A DNA stretch of 54,326 bases, from positions 1 through 54,326 of IMG/VR virus record IMGVR_UViG_3300042876_000481, one strand, 5' to 3'. This stretch comes from a virus. Below the pieces are notes generated by a model that did no database searches, was not told the DNA's origin, and saw only the letters and a list, made by a program, of their open reading frames with translations. Of this stretch, positions 30,227 to 36,944 are shown piece by piece. The translations under genes and the position numbers were made by a program. Numbering within the stretch: position 1 is the stretch's first letter; each line of letters starts with the position of its first letter.

Positions 30227-30679
30227 ATGTCCAGCTATAACCGCATCGTCCTGGTCGGCAATCTTGGCCGGGATCCCGAGACCCGCTACACCGCCTCTGG
30301 CGATCCGATCGCATCCTTCTCGGTCGCCACGTCCGAGCGGTGGAAGGACAAGGCGTCGGGCGAAACGAAGGAGGAGACCACCTGGCACGCCGTCCAGGCG
30401 TTCGGCCGCACCGCCGAGGTGGCGTCCGAGTACCTGAAGAAGGGTGGCCGCTGCCTTGTTGAGGGCCGGTACCGGTCCCGCAAGTGGACGGACAAGGAGG
30501 GCGCCGAGCGGATCACGTTCGAGGTGATTTGCGATCGGCTCGTCCTCCTCGACCGCAAGGAGGCCGGCTCGAGCGAGACCGCCGCGCCCACCACCCGCGC
30601 GCCCGCGCCCGCTCCTGCCGCCGCGTCGAAGCCCGCGCAGCGGTCGATCGCGGACATGGACGACGACATTCCCTTCTGA
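30227..30679 (+). CDS. ssb: Single-stranded DNA-binding protein
   Basis: 150 residues with a complete OB fold: MSSYNRIVLVGNLGRDPETR at the start, SFSVATSERWKDKASGE, TTWHAVQAFGRTAEVASEYL and KKGGRCLVEGRYRSRKW. An Ala/Pro-rich linker ends in the acidic tip DMDDDIPF used to recruit replication and repair proteins. Good GAGG upstream. It would coat single strands made by the phage exonuclease. Confidence 0.95.
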   Translation: MSSYNRIVLVGNLGRDPETRYTASGDPIASFSVATSERWKDKASGETKEETTWHAVQAFGRTAEVASEYLKKGGRCLVEGRYRSRKWTDKEGAERITFEVICDRLVLLDRKEAGSSETAAPTTRAPAPAPAAASKPAQRSIADMDDDIPF

Positions 30680-30688
30680 GGCGCCGCC

Positions 30689-30970
30689 ATGGATTCCGAT
30701 CAAGCCTTCGGTGCTGCCGTCCGTTCGTTGCTCGACCTCGCTGGCGTGCCGGTGAACGGGCAAGTGATGGCCGCCCGGACCCTGCCGCCGGCCGAGCACC
30801 TGTGCGCCTTCGTGGCGTTCGGCGAGGTGCAGCTGCCCACGCTGGCGCGCGCGCGCGAGTTCGCCGAGGCCGAGCGCGTGCTCTACGAGCGCATGTGCCG
30901 GCAGCTGGCCGAAACGCGCGGCGTGCGCGCGCTGCAGTTCCTGCATGGAGGTTCGAATGCCGCAGCCTGA
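30689..30970 (+). CDS. Hypothetical protein (93 aa)
   Basis: ATG 9 nt after the ssb stop with GAGG upstream. 93 residues, helical (AEHLCAFVAFGEVQLP, RVLYERMCRQLAETRG). No domain recognised. Overlaps the next gene by 14 nt. Confidence 0.6.
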   Translation: MDSDQAFGAAVRSLLDLAGVPVNGQVMAARTLPPAEHLCAFVAFGEVQLPTLARAREFAEAERVLYERMCRQLAETRGVRALQFLHGGSNAAA

Positions 30971-31163
30971 CGTGCTCTACGTCGCTGATCTCGCCGCGCG
31001 CCTGGGGCGCACGGTCCCTGCAATCCGCCAGGCCCTGCGGCGCAAGTCGTCGTCGGTCCCGCATGAGCACGTGTTCGCCCTGGGGGGCGAGCTCGTGATC
31101 AAACGCGAGGACTACGAGGCCTGGCTTCTGGCCAAGAAGGCTGCCGGGAGGATGTCCGCATGA
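30957..31163 (+). CDS. Excisionase/MerR-like small HTH protein (68 aa)
   Basis: ATG at 30957 with GGAGG at 30947-30951. 68 residues; DVLYVADLAARLGRTVPAIR followed by the YEAWLLAKKAAG helix is the winged-helix HTH_17/excisionase pattern with the recognition helix near residues 17-28. It could regulate a phage promoter or assist recombination. No integrase is present, so a true excisionase is unlikely. Confidence 0.7.
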   Translation: MPQPDVLYVADLAARLGRTVPAIRQALRRKSSSVPHEHVFALGGELVIKREDYEAWLLAKKAAGRMSA

Positions 31164-31615
31164 CGCTGCCCTACGAAAACTCGACGGCGGGCGATCGCGC
31201 GCTCGCCGATCTGCAAAAGATCCTGCGCGGCTTCGGCTGTAGCCGGTTCGGTTCGATGGTCGACGACGGCGCCCAGGAGATCCTGGTGCAGTTCGAGTAC
31301 CGCGGCCGGCCGGTCAGCATCAAGGCCTCGGTTCGCGGCTACGCGGCCGCTTGGCTGAAGGCGCACCCGTACAACCATCGGATGCGGTGCACGCGCCTGC
31401 AGCACGAGAAGCGGGCGCTCGAGGTCGCTGGCGTGGCCGTGTATTCGATCCTCCGCGACTGGGTGAAGGGGCAGGTGACCGCGATCGAGTGCGGGATCCT
31501 GACCTTCGAGGGGGCGTTCCTTGGGCAGCTGGTGCTGCCGGATGGCCGGACCGTGCTCGAGCGCGTGGCGCCTGAACTGCCGCGCCTGGCCGGGCCGGAA
31601 AAGGAGGCAGCGTGA
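31160..31615 (+). CDS. Conserved phage hypothetical protein (151 aa)
   Basis: 151 residues in an ATGA overlap. The middle (RGRPVSIKASVRGYAAAWLK, HEKRALEVAGVAVYSILRDW) and the end (GQVTAIECGILTFEGAFLGQ) are alike to unnamed phage proteins found in recombination regions. Function unknown; no catalytic motif evident. Confidence 0.65.
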   Translation: MTLPYENSTAGDRALADLQKILRGFGCSRFGSMVDDGAQEILVQFEYRGRPVSIKASVRGYAAAWLKAHPYNHRMRCTRLQHEKRALEVAGVAVYSILRDWVKGQVTAIECGILTFEGAFLGQLVLPDGRTVLERVAPELPRLAGPEKEAA

Positions 31616-31776
31616 GGACTTGGCTCGAAACCATCAAGCGGCACCGCGCGATCGCGATCGGCACGCCGTGCATCGAGGCGCTCGAATGCGCCGACCAGCG
31701 CTACGGGTTCGGCCGGCGCGTCTCGCCGGACGTCGGGATGTCGGTCGTCCTGACCGTGAACATCGGCGAGGAGTGA
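31612..31776 (+). CDS. Small hypothetical protein (54 aa, GTG start)
   Basis: GTG at 31612 overlaps the previous stop and follows AAGGAGG at 31601-31606. The frame runs 54 codons to TGA 31774-31776, giving a mixed product with CIEALECADQRYGFGRR and an acidic end. Strong Shine-Dalgarno and tight packing support it. Function unknown. Confidence 0.6.
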   Translation: MRTWLETIKRHRAIAIGTPCIEALECADQRYGFGRRVSPDVGMSVVLTVNIGEE

Positions 31777-31788
31777 ACCGCGTTTTTC

Positions 31789-32076
31789 ATGGGCCGTGCG
31801 CTCTGGATGACGTCGATCGCTTTTCATCTCCTCGAGGCGCGCATGCCGCTGCCGGTCGAACACTGGGGGCCGGCCATGCTCGCCACCGCGCGCCGCACCG
31901 CGCTGCATGTGCTCGACGGCGTCGGCCGGCTCGGCGACGACCGGGCTGGCGTGGCCGGGATCACCTACACCCTGCGCCGGCAAATGCGCGACGACGAGCG
32001 CGTGCTGGTGCCGGAGCCGTTCCTGCGGCCTGGCATCGAACGGCCGCGGCTGATATCGTCCGGCCGTGTCTCCTAG
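31789..32076 (+). CDS. Hypothetical protein (95 aa), last gene of the bet operon
   Basis: 95 residues from ATG 31789; a start at MTSIAFH (31807) or MPLPVEH is also possible as no strong Shine-Dalgarno distinguishes them. The sequence is helical with basic patches. It is followed 21 nt later by a strong terminator, consistent with the operon end. Function unknown. Confidence 0.5.
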   Translation: MGRALWMTSIAFHLLEARMPLPVEHWGPAMLATARRTALHVLDGVGRLGDDRAGVAGITYTLRRQMRDDERVLVPEPFLRPGIERPRLISSGRVS

Positions 32077-32097
32077 CCGGCCCACACAACCGGCTTC

Positions 32098-32122
32098 AAA
32101 GCGCCTACGGGCGCTTTTTTTT
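32098..32122 (+). terminator. Intrinsic terminator of the bet operon
   Basis: AAAGCGCC-TACG-GGCGCTTT is a perfect 8-bp stem with a TACG tetraloop, running into an unbroken run of eight T (32115-32122). It lies 21 nt after the last plus-strand gene and points away from the convergent tail operon. Confidence 0.9.
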
Positions 32123-32195
32123 CGTCCGGACGGTGTCTCGGCTGTCCTCCGGCGCCGCGCGCGCCTGGCGGCCGTCCTGGCGGCCTGGCGGGGCG

Positions 32196-32221
32196 AAAAA
32201 AAGCCCGGCGCTAGGCCGGGC
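32196..32221 (-). terminator. Intrinsic terminator of the capsid/tail operon
   Basis: Read on the minus strand, GCCCGGC-N5-GCCGGGC (7-bp stem, 32221-32203) is followed by seven U (32202-32196). It lies 90 nt beyond the stop of the last tail gene. With the plus-strand terminator at 32098 it insulates the two convergent operons. Confidence 0.88.
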
Positions 32222-32310
32222 AATGTCGTTCCCTTGAGGAGGAGAGGACGCGTCCGCATGCGCCTCGCCGGGCAGTGTATCCGGGTTGCTGGCGTCCCAC
32301 CAGCGCCCGG

Positions 32311-35300
32311 CTAGGCGTCCGGGTAGCGGGCTGTCGGGAGCGTGTACGCCCCGGTGTAGATCGGCGCTCCCTTCGTAAACCGCACCTCGTCGATATGCCC
32401 GTTCCAGGGCGCTGTGCCGATGAACGTGGCGCCGATCGCCGGGGCGCAGCTGGCGTTCAGGGCGCGCACGAAGGTCGCCGTTCCTTCGGACGCGCCGTTG
32501 GCCAGCAGGCGCAGCGTGGTGCCGAACCGGGACACCGCCACGTGGTGCCATGCGCCGGCGGCCAGCGAGGTGCTGCCGGCAATGAGCGTGGTCGTTTGGT
32601 CAACCACGAACAGCTGCCCTGACGAGTTGATTCCGAGCCCGATGCCGACCCCGCCGCTCTTGCGGTTGTCGAGTATGTAGCGCGTGCTGGCTGGCGATCC
32701 GACCGCCAGGTAAATCCAGCACTCCATGCAGAAATCCTCTGCCCCGAAGCCGAAGGCCGCCGACTCGTTCGCCTTGACGTACATGTTGCTCGAGGCGGTG
32801 AGCTCGAGCGCCGTGCTGCCGAACTTGGCCGTGGTGTTCGTGACCCTGGCGCCGTTGAGGCTCGTCCAGATCGGCCCGCTGATCGAGTCCAGGATCGCCT
32901 GGCTGCCGTTGCTTCCTTCGAAGTGCAGCAGGGAGGTGACGCGGATCGCGTCGTCCGGAAAGGCCGCGGTCGGCACGGTGAGGCGGGCGCCGGTGTAGCG
33001 CGCCCATCCCTTGGTGATGCGCACCTCGTCAATGTGGCCCTGGAATGAGTTATCTCCGTTCGCGCAGCCGCCCACCGAGATCGGGGTCGAATTGACCATA
33101 AGCGTGCCGGCGGCCACGGTCGCGGTCCCGACGCGATCGCCGTTGGCGTAGATGGAGAAAATGTCGCCGTTCCGGACAAAGGCGATGTGCGTCCAAGTTG
33201 AAAACGGCACCGCGCCAGCCGAGGAGGCCAGCGCCACCTGGTATCCGATTCCGTTGTTCGACGTGAAGATCCGCAGCGTCCCGGTGTGGTCGAGCATGCA
33301 GGCAAACGGCGCCACGGTTAGTGCGTCCTGCTGCTTCGCAAACACGACCCGGTTCGACGAGATAGCCGGATCGAGGCGGACGAAGCACTCCATCGTCCAG
33401 CTGGAGGAGCCGAGGTCAAAGTCGCTCCCGTTAGGCGCAGTGATCGCGTCGCCGGTGCCGTCCAGCAGAAGGCTCGCGCCGCCGAACCGCGACTGTGCGG
33501 TGCTGATCTGTGCGTTGCCAACGACCGCTATTGGCTTGGGTGCGCGACCACTGTCAAGAATGACCGTGCTGCCGTTTGTGCCGTCGAGGTGCAAGAGAAG
33601 AGCGACGCCTGCCCCAATCGCGTCGACCGTGTCGATCGAGTAGTCGATAAATTGCGCCGACGGCGGCGTGAACGCGGCGAGGTACCGCGCGCTGCGCGTG
33701 TAGCGGAACTCGTCGATCTGCCCTGGGAAAGGAGCTACGCCGAGGCGCCTGGATCCAATGTGCGTGTTCTCGCCTGGCGATGCGAGCGTGGTGTTGACGC
33801 CGAGGCCCTCCTCGACCAGCACGCCATCGCAGAACAAGCGGAACCGGCCGCCGAGGTACTTCACAAAGGCCACGTGCACCCAGGTGTTCAGCGGCATGTT
33901 GTTCGCGGTGCTCGCCGATAGCGCTGGGTTCCACGCGCCAGGAGCGCCGGTGCTGTACGCCTTCAGCTGGCCGTTGCCGCCCTGAACGTCGCAGGCGATC
34001 AGGTACGGAGCCCAGCCGCTCGCGAGGTCGCGCGAAAGCATCCCGTAGAAGCCATTGACGTTGCTCGTGCGGCGCGCAAAGAACTCGATAGTGAATTCGT
34101 CGGTTCCCGGTTGCCAGTTGGTCGAATCCTCCGCGGTGATGTACGCGTCGGTGCCGTTGAGGTCCAACGATCCGCCGCCGTACTTGCTCTGGCTGGTCGT
34201 GACGACCGCGCCGCCCTGCGGCGTCCACCGAATGCCGCGGCGATCAGGAAACGATGTGGCGTTGTTGTCGCCGTTGAAGCGCAGGTGCGATGTGAGCTCG
34301 ACCAGGAACGCATCGAACGGCATCGTCGGGTCGGGATGCTCGACGGTCGGCGGCACGAAGTTCGCGCGGTACAGCGCTGCGCCTTTCGTGATGCGCACCT
34401 CGTCAATGTGCCCCGAGAAGTATTGGGCAACGGTCGGCGCTGGCGTCTGCTGAACGCCGCCGATGGTCTGCCCGATCACGAGTTGGTTGCGCGTGTACAC
34501 CCGCGTGTCGGTGAACGTGAACGCCTGCACGCCGTCGACGAAGCCGCGGATCGTGTTGCCGTCCCTGGTGACCGCGATGTGGTGCCACGTGTTGTTGCTG
34601 ACCGTTCCGCCCTGGCCTTGCAGGATCGATGAATAAGCGCGCAGGTCGCCCGTCGATCCCATGTAAATCGCCAGGCCCGTCTGCAGGTTGTTGGACGAGT
34701 CGGTGCCGCGGAAGTCAAAGACGCAGTTAAATCGGGTCGCGCAGTCGATCGATCGAGCGAAGCACTCGACGGTCCAGTCGCCGTTGGAGAACTCGAAATC
34801 CGTGCACCCCGGATGTGCGATGTAGTCGGTGGTGCCGTTCAGGCCAAGACTCGCCCCGCCGAACTTCGATTGCGCCGTGGAAATGGCGGGCGCGCCCATG
34901 CGCGACCACACCTTGCCGGCCGTGTCGGTCAGGACTGTGCTGCCGTTTGTCCCATTGAAGTGAAGCAGCGAGACCGTTACGCCGGCATCGCTTGGGGCCT
35001 CGAGGTATGCCGTTGTCGGCACTGCTGCGGTGGTGTCGTGTGCCCACTGCCCTGCGCCCTTGATAACCGCGAATTCATCGACGAAGCCGCGGAACCAAAA
35101 CGCAGAGGCCAGGCCGCCGACGATGTACTGCACTCCGGGGTTGAATGCGGTGCCTGTGAACCGGCGCGACCCGATCCACTTGCCGTTGAGGTACGCGCGG
35201 ACCACATCGCCGCGCCTGGTCATCATGAGGTGGTTCCAGGCGTTCGGCGCCCAGTCCGCCACTTCCGACGTGATGTTGACCTCGTAGGCGGCGCCGCTCG

Positions 35301-36471
35301 TCGACGCCAGAAACTGCCAGATGGAGCTGAACGTTTGAATGATGAATCCGAAACTCGACCGCCAGTCGAAAACAAAGCCTTGATCCGTTGCGGTCGGGTA
35401 AGCCCACGCCGTGATCGTCCAGTCGTTCGCGCCAAGCACCATCGCGGCGTTGTATGGCGCTGTGACCTTGCCGTCGGTGCCGGTCGGATTAAGTGATGAT
35501 CCGCCGAACTTTGATTGCGCCGTCGAGACCACGGCCGGGGCGGTTGCTGTCCACGTGAGCGCCGGTGTCAGCGCGCTATCTGTGATCGTGGTGCTGCCGC
35601 TGGCCCCGTTGAACTTCAGCAGCGAAAAAATCTGAGAGTCGGCTGGCGTCTGCTCCGTCCTGCCGTTTGAGTAGCGCGTGCTCGGCGGGGTGAAGGCGGC
35701 GGTCCAGATCGCCGCGCCCTTCACGAGCCGAAACTCGCTGATGTAGTGCCTGGTGATGCTTTGGCCGAGGAAGATCTGGCCGCCAGAATTCCACAACGAG
35801 ACCGTGCCGATGTTGATCGTCGCGATCAGCGCGCCGTTGACAAAGAGCCGCAGGTTCGGGCCTTCGCGCGTGCAGGCGTAGTGGTACCAAACGCCGACCG
35901 TCGGCGTGTGGATCGGTTGCGAGTTGACGATGTCGTAGCTCGCGCCGGTGCTGGTCGCGTTGAATTCGACCTGGCCGGCCCCGCTCATCGTCCAAACCCA
36001 CGAGTAAAACGGGTTGCCTCGGAAGACGAGCAGCGTGTTCAGCAGCTGTTCGTAGCGGATCCAGAAATCAATGCAGAAGTCCCCGTTGCCGAGGTTGAGT
36101 TCGGTGCTCGTGAAGCCGGCGCTTTCAAACCACTTACCTGACGCGCTGCCACCACAGTCCGCAATTCCTGCGCCCGCAAATGGCGGCGAGACGCCGACTT
36201 GATTGCCCCACGTGGTGCCGCCGCTGCGCAGCCAGTAGCCCGCGGCGCTGATCTCGTCCGGCGCATCCAGGCTGATCGTTTGCGTTCCGCCGAAGAAGTG
36301 CGCCAGCGCGGTCACTGTGCCGCCGGTTGGCGGCGGCGGGGGGGGAGGCGAGCCGCCGCCGCCACCGAAGGCATACGGGTTCAGGATAAAGCCGCGCTGG
36401 CGCTCGCTTGATGGCGGGCGCATCAGGTCGCGCAGGGCGCGCGCGCGCTCGAATCGGTCGCGGAAGATCAT
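32311..36471 (-). CDS. Tail receptor-binding protein with six tandem LamG domains (1386 aa)
   Basis: A short basic N-terminus and a Gly/Pro linker (36-50) lead to six concanavalin A-like LamG modules of 211-230 residues: 54-270, 271-493, 494-715, 716-945, 946-1175, 1176-1386. Each has the order HFNGxNGS, STAQSKFGG, DWTxECFxR, WHHIAxTR and GHIDEVRITKGA ending in a Pro/Thr turn (FTPPTARYPD). The modules are alike but well diverged. LamG folds bind carbohydrates, so this is probably the multivalent tip fibre or spike that binds surface polysaccharide. It is the last gene of the tail operon, where adhesins usually lie. Coupled by ATGA to the preceding gene. Confidence 0.85.
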   Translation of the reverse strand: MIFRDRFERARALRDLMRPPSSERQRGFILNPYAFGGGGGSPPPPPPPTGGTVTALAHFFGGTQTISLDAPDEISAAGYWLRSGGTTWGNQVGVSPPFAGAGIADCGGSASGKWFESAGFTSTELNLGNGDFCIDFWIRYEQLLNTLLVFRGNPFYSWVWTMSGAGQVEFNATSTGASYDIVNSQPIHTPTVGVWYHYACTREGPNLRLFVNGALIATINIGTVSLWNSGGQIFLGQSITRHYISEFRLVKGAAIWTAAFTPPSTRYSNGRTEQTPADSQIFSLLKFNGASGSTTITDSALTPALTWTATAPAVVSTAQSKFGGSSLNPTGTDGKVTAPYNAAMVLGANDWTITAWAYPTATDQGFVFDWRSSFGFIIQTFSSIWQFLASTSGAAYEVNITSEVADWAPNAWNHLMMTRRGDVVRAYLNGKWIGSRRFTGTAFNPGVQYIVGGLASAFWFRGFVDEFAVIKGAGQWAHDTTAAVPTTAYLEAPSDAGVTVSLLHFNGTNGSTVLTDTAGKVWSRMGAPAISTAQSKFGGASLGLNGTTDYIAHPGCTDFEFSNGDWTVECFARSIDCATRFNCVFDFRGTDSSNNLQTGLAIYMGSTGDLRAYSSILQGQGGTVSNNTWHHIAVTRDGNTIRGFVDGVQAFTFTDTRVYTRNQLVIGQTIGGVQQTPAPTVAQYFSGHIDEVRITKGAALYRANFVPPTVEHPDPTMPFDAFLVELTSHLRFNGDNNATSFPDRRGIRWTPQGGAVVTTSQSKYGGGSLDLNGTDAYITAEDSTNWQPGTDEFTIEFFARRTSNVNGFYGMLSRDLASGWAPYLIACDVQGGNGQLKAYSTGAPGAWNPALSASTANNMPLNTWVHVAFVKYLGGRFRLFCDGVLVEEGLGVNTTLASPGENTHIGSRRLGVAPFPGQIDEFRYTRSARYLAAFTPPSAQFIDYSIDTVDAIGAGVALLLHLDGTNGSTVILDSGRAPKPIAVVGNAQISTAQSRFGGASLLLDGTGDAITAPNGSDFDLGSSSWTMECFVRLDPAISSNRVVFAKQQDALTVAPFACMLDHTGTLRIFTSNNGIGYQVALASSAGAVPFSTWTHIAFVRNGDIFSIYANGDRVGTATVAAGTLMVNSTPISVGGCANGDNSFQGHIDEVRITKGWARYTGARLTVPTAAFPDDAIRVTSLLHFEGSNGSQAILDSISGPIWTSLNGARVTNTTAKFGSTALELTASSNMYVKANESAAFGFGAEDFCMECWIYLAVGSPASTRYILDNRKSGGVGIGLGINSSGQLFVVDQTTTLIAGSTSLAAGAWHHVAVSRFGTTLRLLANGASEGTATFVRALNASCAPAIGATFIGTAPWNGHIDEVRFTKGAPIYTGAYTLPTARYPDA

Positions 36472-36941
36472 GCTGTCGGCGCTCCGATCAGGTAGATCTT
36501 CAGGCCTTTGGCGGTGCCGTCGCCGATCTGATCGATGTCGACGGTGATCTCGGCATCATCAGCGAGAGCCGTGTCGGAGACGACCGGCGGGGCGGCTGCC
36601 GTGGCGCTTGTTTTCTCGGCGTTGTCGATCGTGATCTTGGTCGAGAGGATCGAGGTTCCGCCTTCGTTGATGTCGACCGTGAAGATCGATCCGCTCGCCT
36701 GCGCTGTGGTGAGGCTGGCGCGCACCGCCTCGACCGTGAACGCGAAGGGCATCCGGAAGGTGACCTTATTGGTTCCGGCGGTCAGCGCTGTCGTCTCGTC
36801 GCTGCAGGCGATCGCAATGCACTGGCGTCGCAGCTGCGCCGCCGATGCCTTGCGCGTGACCAATCCCTGCCGGACCGGCAGTTCGTCGGCTGGCGCGACG
36901 GTGGTCGCCGCCGGAAGTTCGGAGATCTTGACGTCGGCCAT
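36468..36941 (-). CDS. Tail tip/fibre adaptor-like protein (157 aa)
   Basis: 157 residues. The N-terminus (MADVKISELPAATTVAPADE) is the short ISELP..T......D.LPV motif used by phage tail appendages to attach to the tip; the rest is a beta-rich domain with FRMPFAFTVEAVRASLTTAQ, INEGGTSILSTKITID and a final AKGLKIYLIGA, seen in phage fibre proteins. It probably links the LamG adhesin to the tail. Confidence 0.75.
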   Translation of the reverse strand: MADVKISELPAATTVAPADELPVRQGLVTRKASAAQLRRQCIAIACSDETTALTAGTNKVTFRMPFAFTVEAVRASLTTAQASGSIFTVDINEGGTSILSTKITIDNAEKTSATAAAPPVVSDTALADDAEITVDIDQIGDGTAKGLKIYLIGAPTA

Positions 36942-36944
36942 GGC

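Noticed and set aside
30957-31163. Excisionase of a site-specific recombination module
   Set aside because: The winged HTH fits, but no integrase or attachment site is visible; a plain small regulator is more likely.
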